The translations under genes were made by a program, and so were the position numbers. Shown here piece by piece: positions 15,702 through 23,599 of a DNA stretch of 64,000 bases. The stretch comes from Acidobacteriota bacterium. GTDB taxonomy: Bacteria; Acidobacteriota; Thermoanaerobaculia; Multivoradales; Multivoraceae. Below the pieces are notes generated by a model. The model was not told the DNA's origin, ran no database searches, and saw only the letters and a list, made by a program, of their open reading frames with translations. How positions within the stretch are numbered: the stretch's first letter is position 1; every line of letters begins with the position of its first letter. The stretch is from positions 62,001 through 126,000 of the forward strand of contig JAJCXN010000008.1 of NCBI GenBank assembly GCA_029263415.1, written 5' to 3'.

Positions 15702-17453
15702 TTAGGCCAAACGGCCAGCGGCATGCTCTGCCACTAGGTTCTTGCAAGAACGCACTGTCAACGCCATCATGGTGAGCGTTGGATTGACGCACCCACTCGA
15801 GACGAACGAACTGCCGTCCATGACAAAAAGGTTCTTCACGTCATGCGTCTGTTGGAACGCGTTGACCACGGAGTTCTTGCGGTCCGTGCCCATGCGCGCG
15901 GTGCCCACTTCGTGAATGCTCCAGCCCGGTGGCGCCGGATCGTAGAACTGCTCAACCTCTTCGACCCCAGCCGCTTCGAGCATGTGCTGCGCCTCGTTCG
16001 CCATGTCGATCGACATGCGCTTCTCGTTGTCACTCCAGGCACAGTCGATGTGCAAGACCGGCACGCCCCACTTGTCAGTGACCATCGGATCAAGTGAAAC
16101 CCGATTCGATCGGCGAGGCAACATCTCGCCATAGCCTTCGATCGAAAGGTGTGAAACCTGTGCGCTCCGTTGCAGGTGTTTCCATTCCGCTCCGAACCCC
16201 GGATTGCCATAGGCGTGCTCGAACGAGGTAACGTTCTCGCCGCCCTGGTAGCCGTAGGCCCGCAGGTAGCTTGGTTCTTTGACCCCAAGGTTCTTGAAGC
16301 GTGGAATGTAGATGCCGTTGGGCCGCCGAGCAAGCTCTGGTTTGCGGCCTCGTGCAGGCAGCACACCCTGCGCACCGCGCTGAAAGTGATGATCCATCAA
16401 GTAGCAACCCAAGGCGCCACTCGAGTTAGCCAACCCCTCGCTGCCTCTGTCTGCATCGGGAGAGTTGAGCAGAATTCTTGTTGAGCCCAGTGTGGACGCC
16501 GCGAGAACCACGATCTTTGCTTTGACTTCGCGTTCGGTCCCACCCGCTACCGAAGTATCCACGTAAGCAACACCGCGGGCCAAACCGCCGCCGTCCAAGT
16601 TCACTTGCCGAACATGAGCATGCGGGATCAGCCGATAGCGACCGGTCCGTTCAGCATCCAGCAAGGTCGACCCTGGACTAGTGAAGTAGGAACCGGTTCT
16701 GCACCCACGATGGCATGGGCCACAGTAGTGGCAAGCCAACCGGCCATTGTGATTTCGAGTCAGGACCGCCGCACGCCCAATGGTCATACGCCGCCCGATC
16801 TTCTCCAAGCCCGCCTTTAGATCTAGCTCACCGCAGGTGTAAGCCATCGGTGGTAGGAACTGGCCGTCCGGCAAGACGTCGATCCCCTCGCGCCGACCGG
16901 AAACGCCGATGTAGCGTTCAACGATGTCGTAGTAGGGCGCAAGATCGGCGTAGGCGATTGGCCAGTCGACACCAAACCCGTCTCGGCTCGCCGCCTTGAA
17001 GTCCCAGTCGCTCATCCGGTACGACTGTCGCGCCCACATCAGGGTCCGACCACCGACCTTGTTGCCGCGCACCCACCAAAAGTCGCGCCCGTCTGGCGTG
17101 GTCACCGGATTGTCGATCTCATCTTCAAAGAAGTGAGCGTTGCTCTCACCGCACGCATAGCACTTGCTCTGCACAGGTCGGCGCTTCAACGCTTCATTGC
17201 GAGGATCTCGCTTGCCACGCAACTCGAAGTCGTGCGGCAGCATGTGCTCGGTGAAGTCCACCTTGGGATCAAGAGGTTCACCCTTCTCCAGAACGCACAC
17301 CGAGAGGCCTGCTTCTGCCAGCAGCTTCGCCACCCAACCGCCGTTCGCGCCCGATCCCACCACCACAGCATCGAAGGTCTCGGCGGCCTTGGAGATGAGC
17401 GGGGCACCAGTCACTCGCTTGCTTGGTGCTCTGTTGGTCACGGTAGTTCTCAT
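15702..17453 (-). CDS. GMC family FAD-dependent oxidoreductase
   Basis: ATG 17453 encodes 583 residues. The FAD-binding Rossmann motif VVVGSGANGGWVA lies at about residues 31-43. The catalytic C-terminal region shows HEVGTARMG and SSGCVNPTLTMMALT, giving the His and Asn expected in the GMC family (glucose-methanol-choline oxidoreductases). A cluster CHYCGPCHRGC in the middle of the protein resembles the cysteine group in the large subunits of membrane-linked GMC dehydrogenases such as fructose or gluconate dehydrogenases, where it binds an iron-sulfur cluster. No signal peptide is visible. The substrate is probably a sugar or sugar acid, but this is inferred from the family and the neighbouring sugar island. 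No cytochrome or small subunit gene is adjacent. Confidence 0.88.
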   Translation of the reverse strand: MRTTVTNRAPSKRVTGAPLISKAAETFDAVVVGSGANGGWVAKLLAEAGLSVCVLEKGEPLDPKVDFTEHMLPHDFELRGKRDPRNEALKRRPVQSKCYACGESNAHFFEDEIDNPVTTPDGRDFWWVRGNKVGGRTLMWARQSYRMSDWDFKAASRDGFGVDWPIAYADLAPYYDIVERYIGVSGRREGIDVLPDGQFLPPMAYTCGELDLKAGLEKIGRRMTIGRAAVLTRNHNGRLACHYCGPCHRGCRTGSYFTSPGSTLLDAERTGRYRLIPHAHVRQVNLDGGGLARGVAYVDTSVAGGTEREVKAKIVVLAASTLGSTRILLNSPDADRGSEGLANSSGALGCYLMDHHFQRGAQGVLPARGRKPELARRPNGIYIPRFKNLGVKEPSYLRAYGYQGGENVTSFEHAYGNPGFGAEWKHLQRSAQVSHLSIEGYGEMLPRRSNRVSLDPMVTDKWGVPVLHIDCAWSDNEKRMSIDMANEAQHMLEAAGVEEVEQFYDPAPPGWSIHEVGTARMGTDRKNSVVNAFQQTHDVKNLFVMDGSSFVSSGCVNPTLTMMALTVRSCKNLVAEHAAGRLA

Positions 17454-17716
17454 TGCCTTAGGGGATCAAGAGTCGACACGCCGGCAGCGCCACCCACGAT
17501 TGCTAGGGCTACGCGCAACGTTCAGAGGACTGTGTTTGTATCGCTCGGAAACTGAGCCAAACATCGTTTAGAAACTAGACAACCCGCCGCCAGTTGATTG
17601 AGTCTACGGCAGGACCGTTTTCCCGTCCTTTCAGTCAGTAGTAGTTGGGCCTGCGGCCTGATCAGCGAGAAACCGACCCGCCCTGCGGCCGCACAATCGA
17701 CGTAGAGGTGACGCAA

Positions 17717-17992
17717 TATCCGCTCCTTGAGAAGCTCTTCATGAACTCTGACCGGTGTTAGCCGCCGCGCCTTCGTCGTACGTCTTGACCAACTCTCCAG
17801 CAGCTCGTTGGGGCGCGGCGCTACATGCTCCAAAACTCGACGCCGGCGCGACGCATTCTCGACGCGTTTGGGCTCGCTCTCCACTCAATACTTCGACACC
17901 GTCGTGCCGCTCACGCCCAGCTCGCGCGCAACAGATCGCTGACTGCGACCCTCCACCAACACCTTGTGGCGAATAACATTCACCTGAGCCAT
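17717..17992 (-). pseudogene. istA: IS21-family transposase (istA) N-terminal remnant
   Basis: ATG 17992 starts a 35-codon helix-turn-helix segment (VLVEGRSQRSVARELGVSGTTVSKY) ended by TGA at 17887-17885. The same frame then continues with residues that look like the next part of IstA: VLEHVAPRPNELLESW, an R-T-T stretch, then LTPVRVHEELL. No DDE catalytic domain, no istB and no terminal inverted repeats were found nearby, so this is a dead, 5'-end-only relic. The identification rests on the HTH and its characteristic following sequence. The exact 3' limit is uncertain. Confidence 0.72.
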
Positions 17993-18173
17993 CCTCAGCA
18001 TTCCTGCCTCCGTTTGTTCAGGCTCTAAACACGACAAAGCCAAGGGCCGGTTGGTGCTGAGGATGACTCACGTCCGAGCGATGATTGCCCTACTTTCTGA
18101 GCGATGCGTGCACCAGAGTCTTCAGACCTTGTACTGATCCAACCTCCGAATCGCGAAAGTAGTGACGGTCTGC

Positions 18174-18179
18174 TATCTT
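18174..18179 (+). promoter_or_regulatory. Possible -10 element of the VWFA-related gene
   Basis: TATCTT lies seven bases before the operator palindrome and about 77 bases before the ATG at 18256. No good -35 hexamer is seen at the usual distance. The element is proposed mainly because the arrangement repeats that of the other copy of the operator, where a -10-like hexamer abuts the palindrome. Confidence 0.35.
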
Positions 18180-18186
18180 GCAGGAA

Positions 18187-18200
18187 CTAAAACGTTTTAG
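18187..18200. promoter_or_regulatory. LacI-type operator, 14-bp perfect palindrome (copy 1)
   Basis: CTAAAACGTTTTAG is a perfect palindrome with the central CG and A/T arms typical of LacI-family operators. The same 14 bases occur at 29701-29714 beside a lacI-type gene. The copy here lies 55 bases upstream of the VWFA-related secreted protein gene. Confidence 0.8.
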
Positions 18201-18255
18201 CTCACGCCTAAGCGACCCTAGGAAACCCGCTCATATCTCCAGGAATCGAAGCAAG

Positions 18256-20043
18256 ATGCAATATGCGCTTCCGCCAGTCCTCTTGAAGTCCGCCGTCAAT
18301 TCGACGCTATTGACCCTTTTGGTGGCAACGCTGCTCGCTATACCTGTCGGAGCCCAAGCTCCGACAGAGACTTTCGTCGATCGGGTCGATGTGCCACTAG
18401 TCAACGTTGAAGTTTGGGTCTCAAGCTCCGGTGGCAAGCCGGTTGCCGGTCTCTCAGAGAACAACTTCCTGGTGCTTGAGGACGGCAAGCAGGTCGACAT
18501 TGCGTACTTTTCAGAAGTCACCGCAGCGTCGACGTTCTCTAGGCAAGTGAGTCGCGAACAAGAGAACAACGCCCAGACTTTCGGCGAACTTTCCCGACCC
18601 GCTCCCGCCGCAACGACCCATCTAGTCCTCTTCTTCGACGACGCCGGCACCGAGGCTGCCAGCCGTACTCAGTTGGTCCAGGACCTGCGGAGTTTCGTCT
18701 CCGATGGACAGGTTCCTGCCGAGCGCATCCTGCTGCTCAGTTTCGGCGAAACTCTCCAGGTGGAGTCGAGCTTTGGATCCACCAAGGAACAGCTCCAGAA
18801 TGCGCTCGATGCGATAGCAAAAGGAGCGACGCGGGGCACCTTAGAAGCGGGTTCCAAGCGCTTGGCACTTCGCAGTCTCCAGCAGCAGTGGGACGAAGCT
18901 CAGCAGCTCGCTGGCGGTAGAGGGGATCCCTGCGATCTCTTTCTACGACGCGGCCGCGCAGCGGTTGAAGCCTGGGCAAAGACGCGAAAGCAGCACCTCC
19001 TCCGAACCCTGGATGCGCTCGAATCAACCGCAACTCTGGTGTCGGGTATCCCTGGACTCAAGACCGTGGTCTACGCCAGCGACGGGATGGAGACCAGTCC
19101 GGGCGCAGATCTCGCTGGCTATATGGACTCTGTCTGCCCGGCTCGGCCGGATCTCCTCAACCTTCGCGATTTCCTGGGTGAACTCACCGACCCGATACAA
19201 AGCCTGAGTCGGCATGCGAACGCGAACCGAGTCACCTTCTACACCTTTCAAGCCACGGGCCTTCGGCCCTCTCCAGTCGGTAGCGCTGAGTCGAACAGCC
19301 TCGATGTCCGAAGCTTCGGGCGGATCCAAACCGAAGGCCGCGAGAATGCCCGTGAGGGGCTAGTGCTGCTGGCTGACGAAACTGGCGGGCGGGCCTTTCT
19401 CAACCGGAGTGACTTCGGCGAGCAGCTCGAAGAGATCGCTGAGGAAATGCGCTCGTACTACTCCATTGCCTTCACACCCAGCCATGGCGGTGACGGAGGT
19501 GACCACCGCATCGAGGTTCGTGTGTTGGGCGGAGACATGCGTGTCCGCTATCGCGGGAGCTACCATGACAAGACAGCAGCCGAGCGGCTGGGGGAGCAAC
19601 TCCAGAGTGTTCTCTTTCTGGGCGACGCTGAGAATCCACTTCAGGTTCGGCTGGGCGCTGGCGATTTATCGCCTCTGGACAAGGGACGATTCAACTTGCC
19701 GCTTTTCGTGATCGTGCCAACCAATCAGGTCACGTTCCTCCCAATTGACGGTTCTCAGAGCGGTCGACTTCTAGCGCAGGTCGGCCTGCGCGATAGCCGG
19801 AACCTGAGCGTCATTGCACCCTCGCGCCCCTACCCAGTCACCGCGCCTGCGGACGGTGAAACAACTTTCACTTTCCGCATAGACCTCGAAGTGGCGCCAG
19901 GCCCTCAGATTCTGGGGGTGGCGGTGCGCGACGAACATAGCCTGGAAACATCGCTGGTGACCACCACAATCAACGTTCCAGATCCGTCGGTTCCCGAGAG
20001 CAAGAAGCCGTCTCGCCGCAAGAAGCGGGGTTCCGGCCTCTAG
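18256..20043 (+). CDS. Secreted VWFA-related acidobacterial domain protein
   Basis: ATG 18256 is preferred over an upstream start, which would place the operator inside the gene. The 595-residue product has a signal peptide cleaved near residue 35 (LLVATLLAIPVGAQA). An N-terminal strand pair follows, 'VPLVNVEVWVSSSGGKPVAGLSENNFLVLEDGK', typical of the VWFA-related acidobacterial family. The VWA-like core has HLVLFFDDAG, where the usual DxSxS metal site is altered. Later parts include TVVYASDGM and a region with 'EEMRSYYSIAFTP', and the C-terminus is strongly basic (KKPSRRKKRGS). It is exported, and its role is unknown. The upstream LacI-type operator suggests co-regulation with the glucoside island. 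It converges on the 6-phosphogluconolactonase gene 43 bases away. Confidence 0.88.
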   Translation: MQYALPPVLLKSAVNSTLLTLLVATLLAIPVGAQAPTETFVDRVDVPLVNVEVWVSSSGGKPVAGLSENNFLVLEDGKQVDIAYFSEVTAASTFSRQVSREQENNAQTFGELSRPAPAATTHLVLFFDDAGTEAASRTQLVQDLRSFVSDGQVPAERILLLSFGETLQVESSFGSTKEQLQNALDAIAKGATRGTLEAGSKRLALRSLQQQWDEAQQLAGGRGDPCDLFLRRGRAAVEAWAKTRKQHLLRTLDALESTATLVSGIPGLKTVVYASDGMETSPGADLAGYMDSVCPARPDLLNLRDFLGELTDPIQSLSRHANANRVTFYTFQATGLRPSPVGSAESNSLDVRSFGRIQTEGRENAREGLVLLADETGGRAFLNRSDFGEQLEEIAEEMRSYYSIAFTPSHGGDGGDHRIEVRVLGGDMRVRYRGSYHDKTAAERLGEQLQSVLFLGDAENPLQVRLGAGDLSPLDKGRFNLPLFVIVPTNQVTFLPIDGSQSGRLLAQVGLRDSRNLSVIAPSRPYPVTAPADGETTFTFRIDLEVAPGPQILGVAVRDEHSLETSLVTTTINVPDPSVPESKKPSRRKKRGSGL

Positions 20044-20086
20044 CTCTTGGTGGGGCTCAGACCGCCTCTCCTCATGGACTGCAGCC

Positions 20087-20788
20087 TTAGGGTGACCACC
20101 AAACCTCGAGTTGAGGACAGACGTCGGCGACAAGTCGGATAGGAAGCTTCACGGCCTCCTCGGGCACAGCCAAGGCCGCCTCCAACACTTCTCTCTTTTC
20201 GGCCCCCTCAATGTGGAGGATGACGCGCTGGCTTGCTCGAATTGCCGACACCGTCATCGACAACCGAGGAAGGGGAGCACGCATCGGCAGCAACTGAGCC
20301 CAAGAGTGGGAGGTGATAACCGCATGCTTGAGTTGTTTTGCATCCGGAAAGAGGGACGCTGTGTGTCCATCTGTCCCCATGCCGAGCACAGTCACATCGA
20401 AGGGCCTTCCCGGCGGGATGATTTTGTCTTCCCGACCAATTCTTTCCAGCCGGTCTACAGCTGCGCGAAGCCCCTGATCTCGAAAGTCCCAAGGAGCAAG
20501 AAAGCTCGCCTCAGCGGCCGCGTTCTTCAGAAGTCGCTCACGCACTAACGTCTCGTTGCGGTCCCGCTCAACGGAAGTCCAACGCTCGTCCACTAACGCC
20601 ACCACCACTGAGTGGAACGGCACCGTGCTGGTCGATAGCGCCTCGAACAGACGCACCGGGGTCGAGCCTCCAGACACCGCGATCGCTGCTCGCCCATCTC
20701 GTGCCACAGCTTCAATCAAATCGTCCGCAATAGACGCCGCAAGCAGGCGCGCTAGCTCTTCACCGTCTTCGCATTCTGTCCAAATCAT
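20087..20788 (-). CDS. pgl: 6-phosphogluconolactonase (DevB/SOL type)
   Basis: The 233-residue protein has the family motifs AVSGGSTP (near residue 40), VDERWTSVERDRNE and GMGTDGHTASLFPDA. It hydrolyses 6-phosphoglucono-1,5-lactone to 6-phosphogluconate in the cytoplasm. This is the step between the Zwf and Edd enzymes encoded 16-20 kb away in the divergent operon. It is the last gene of the leftward set and lies 46 bases after glucokinase. Length and motifs are normal. Confidence 0.95.
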   Translation of the reverse strand: MIWTECEDGEELARLLAASIADDLIEAVARDGRAAIAVSGGSTPVRLFEALSTSTVPFHSVVVALVDERWTSVERDRNETLVRERLLKNAAAEASFLAPWDFRDQGLRAAVDRLERIGREDKIIPPGRPFDVTVLGMGTDGHTASLFPDAKQLKHAVITSHSWAQLLPMRAPLPRLSMTVSAIRASQRVILHIEGAEKREVLEAALAVPEEAVKLPIRLVADVCPQLEVWWSP

Positions 20789-20834
20789 GCAAGCTCACTC
20801 CCGTCAGAAACACCACCGAGCCTCCCATTGAGGC

Positions 20835-21836
20835 TCAGGCCTTCCGCCGATGAGACCACATGGCGGCTCCGCGGAGCCCGGCCACCGGATCAAGGATAAG
20901 CCGGACAGGGACCCTTTCTAGATAGCTTCCAAATCGACCCTTCTGTGCAAATCGATGCAGAAAGTGAATCTCGTCGAATGCAGGACCCATTTTGTCGAGC
21001 ACTCCGCCGCCAAGGTAAACCCCGCCGAGCGCACCAAAAGTGAGCACTGCGTCACCGACAACGGCTCCAAGCCAAGCCGAGAACATCCGGGTCGTGTCCA
21101 CACACACACGGTCACCATGATGTGCGCCATCAACAATCTCAGCCACTTCCAGCCTCGACTTGGCGAGTTCGCTGGTGCCCGAAAGTACCTGCCAGGCCTG
21201 ATAGAGGTTAACCAGGCCATCTCCCGACAAGACTCGTTCCGCAGACACGTGCCCGAACTCGCGCTGAAGAATCTGCAGGACTTGCCACTCCGGATCGGTG
21301 GTTGCCCCAAGATCCCGATGTCCCCCTTCCCCCTCAATGGCGATCCAGTCGCCTTCAACTGGGAGCAAGGCCGAAACACCAAGGCCGGTACCGGGTCCGA
21401 TCACCAGGATCGGCGCGTCAGCTCGGCTCGACTCACAGCCTGGACTGAGAACCCGGGTTTCCGACTCGGCAAGCAGCGGGATCGACTGGGCCAGAGCGGC
21501 GAAGTCGTTGACGACATCTAGGGAACGCAAGCCGAGGTCTTGTGCCAACGCTGTACGGGAAAAACTCCAATTGCTGTTGGTCAAGGCAACATGATCTCCC
21601 ACCACCGGACAGGCGACTGCGAGAGTCGCTTTCTCGACCTTGACACTCTGGCCGTCGAGATACTCCCGAAGCGCATCGGCCACAGTTGAATAAGCCTCGA
21701 CAGGTGACCGTTCGACCGAGCGCGGATGAGGATCAGCTGAATCGGCGACGAGACCACATCTAACCCAGGTCCCGCCGATGTCGACCACCAAGCGCTCGGG
21801 TTCCGTACGCGGAGCAATCTGTGGATTCACCGTCAT
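20835..21836 (-). CDS. glk: Glucokinase (ROK-independent, bacterial Glk family)
   Basis: ATG 21836 gives 333 residues. A GGAG lies 11 bases upstream, and the longer upstream reading adds an arginine-rich tail without homology. Motifs include VVDIGGTWVRCG (the phosphate loop), NDFAALAQSIP, VIGPGTGLGVS and the sugar-binding EGEGGHRDLG. The first motif has Trp where most Glk proteins have Asn, which is odd but does not break the fold pattern. The enzyme makes glucose-6-phosphate from glucose delivered by the upstream symporter and feeds the Entner-Doudoroff enzymes encoded in the same island. It is 55 bases after the symporter gene. Confidence 0.92.
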   Translation of the reverse strand: MTVNPQIAPRTEPERLVVDIGGTWVRCGLVADSADPHPRSVERSPVEAYSTVADALREYLDGQSVKVEKATLAVACPVVGDHVALTNSNWSFSRTALAQDLGLRSLDVVNDFAALAQSIPLLAESETRVLSPGCESSRADAPILVIGPGTGLGVSALLPVEGDWIAIEGEGGHRDLGATTDPEWQVLQILQREFGHVSAERVLSGDGLVNLYQAWQVLSGTSELAKSRLEVAEIVDGAHHGDRVCVDTTRMFSAWLGAVVGDAVLTFGALGGVYLGGGVLDKMGPAFDEIHFLHRFAQKGRFGSYLERVPVRLILDPVAGLRGAAMWSHRRKA

Positions 21837-21891
21837 GACAACAATTTCTCCGCAACTCCGTCGCCTAGGCAAACCCCTTCGCAAAACCACC

Positions 21892-23514
21892 TCATCTAAA
21901 CAGCACCCAAACCACGATGACCGCAGCGATCAGGAGACCCGTCCAGAGGAGATCCCGCTTGCGACTGTGCTCCTCGGATGCTGATCGGCTACCAAGGGTC
22001 GTAGCGAAGGTCAGCCCTTCCAGCTGAGCCGCCGGTAGCGGTTGGGTCATCAGACTGACCACGACCAGGACGAGAGAGCAAATCACAAAGAGTAAAAGAG
22101 CGAAATGGAGAAAGTTGATGGAGACAAAGCTGTCCATAATCCCGTTCAACGCGACTCCACGCAGTTCGAGCACTAAGCGCAAGGTTCCCAGGACAAAGCC
22201 AGTCAACAGTGACGCCATCGCACCCTTGGCATTGGCTCGCCTCCAGCACAGGCCGATCAGAAAGACCGCTGCGATGGGTGGAGCAATATACGCCTGCACG
22301 CTCTGAAGATAGACGTAAATCTGACCCGAGATGAACTTCATGAAGGGAATCCACGCCAAGCCAAGAACGACAAGAAACAGCGTTGAGACCTTGCCCACTA
22401 GGACGAGGGACTTCTCCGAGGCGTTTGGTCGCAACGGACGGTAGACATCAAGTGTGATCAGTGTCGAGCAAGAGTTGAAGACTGCAGCAAGTGAACTCAT
22501 CAGCGCCGCAAGAAATCCTGCGACCACCAAACCACGAATTCCCGCAGGTAACAAACTACGGATCATTTCCGGCAGTGCATGGTCCGGGTTGGTGATGTTC
22601 AGCACGCCCTTCTGGGTCAGGGCCAGGGCGATCACACCGGGAACCACAAACAAGAAGAGCGGCAGGATCTTGAGAAAGCCAGCGAAGATTGTTCCCCGAC
22701 GTGCTTGCTCGATGCCGTGCGCTGAAAGAACTCTCTGAACGATGAACTGATCTGTGCACCAATACCAGACACCCAGAATAGGAGCACCGAACAGAATCCC
22801 CGTCCAGGGAAAGCTCGGGTGACTCGACGGATGCCACATCTCCCAAAAACTCGGATCCACCGAGGTGCGCAGCGCGCTGATTCCGCCCAACTTGACGATG
22901 CCCAGAATCGTGACGAGAAGGGCTCCGAGGATCAGTAGGACGGTCTGGATAGCTTCGGTATAGAGCACCGCGCGCAGGCCGCCGAGAACGGTGTAAGCCC
23001 CGGTGAGTAGAACAATCAAGATGGCACCGGTCCAAAATCCACCACCGACTAAGACCTCGAAGACGATCCCGCCGGCATAGAGGGTGACTGAGATCTTGGT
23101 GAGTACGTAGCCGATGATCGAAACCACGGCGAGGTACCAGCGTGCTCCAGAAGAGTACCGGCGCTCCAGAAACTCCGGCATGGTGAAGACACCGCTCGAT
23201 ATGTAGAACGGGACAAACACCCAGCCCAGCAACAGCAGGATCAAAGAGGCGAGCAGTTCGAACTGGGCTACAGCCACGCCCGACCCAAAGCCGGTACCGG
23301 CTAGGCCCACTAAGTGCTCAGAGCCAATATTGGAAGCAAAGAGCGCCGCGCCGACCACGAACCAGCCAACGTTGCGGCCCGCGAGGAAGTAGCCTGTGGA
23401 CGATTCGTGCGTCGACTTCTTGCCAGCGGCTGACCACCACGCGACGCCGAGTATCAGGCCGAAGTATGCGGCAACTACTAACCAGTCGAGAGTCCCAAGT
23501 TGCTCGGTCATCAC
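21892..23514 (-). CDS. Sodium/solute symporter (SSS family), SGLT-like sugar transporter
   Basis: The 540-residue membrane protein has about 13-14 hydrophobic helices and SSS-family signatures: 'GYFLAGRNVGWFVVGAALFASNIGSEHLVGLAG' near the N-terminus, 'GGLRAVLYTEAIQTVLL', 'WYWCTDQFIVQRVLSA' and 'AALMSSLAAVFNSCSTLITLDVYR'. The WCTDQ..VQR.L stretch is characteristic of the SGLT/glucose branch. Imported substrate would be glucose, or galactose, released in the periplasm by the GH3 enzyme encoded upstream. It is read leftwards between bglX-like and glk genes, with short gaps. Sugar specificity is inferred from family and context. Confidence 0.93.
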   Translation of the reverse strand: MMTEQLGTLDWLVVAAYFGLILGVAWWSAAGKKSTHESSTGYFLAGRNVGWFVVGAALFASNIGSEHLVGLAGTGFGSGVAVAQFELLASLILLLLGWVFVPFYISSGVFTMPEFLERRYSSGARWYLAVVSIIGYVLTKISVTLYAGGIVFEVLVGGGFWTGAILIVLLTGAYTVLGGLRAVLYTEAIQTVLLILGALLVTILGIVKLGGISALRTSVDPSFWEMWHPSSHPSFPWTGILFGAPILGVWYWCTDQFIVQRVLSAHGIEQARRGTIFAGFLKILPLFLFVVPGVIALALTQKGVLNITNPDHALPEMIRSLLPAGIRGLVVAGFLAALMSSLAAVFNSCSTLITLDVYRPLRPNASEKSLVLVGKVSTLFLVVLGLAWIPFMKFISGQIYVYLQSVQAYIAPPIAAVFLIGLCWRRANAKGAMASLLTGFVLGTLRLVLELRGVALNGIMDSFVSINFLHFALLLFVICSLVLVVVSLMTQPLPAAQLEGLTFATTLGSRSASEEHSRKRDLLWTGLLIAAVIVVWVLFR

Positions 23515-23599
23515 ACCAACTCCAGTCCTTGACGCACTTGGTTGAGCCCAGGGTTGATCTCCGCTCGAGGACGGTCACCGAGGACATAGAAATTTCGCA

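Larger units (their letters stand above)
17454..18255. other. Intergenic region with an IS21 remnant and a LacI-type operator
   Basis: This 802-bp gap between divergent genes contains a decayed istA fragment (17717-17992) and, at its right end, a promoter-like TATCTT and the palindromic operator of the VWFA-related gene. The remainder (17454-17716 and 17993-18170) shows nothing recognisable. Confidence 0.6.

Noticed and set aside
20955-21521. 188-codon open frame on the plus strand
   Set aside because: It is antisense to glucokinase, has no domain or start signals, and is a composition-driven shadow.
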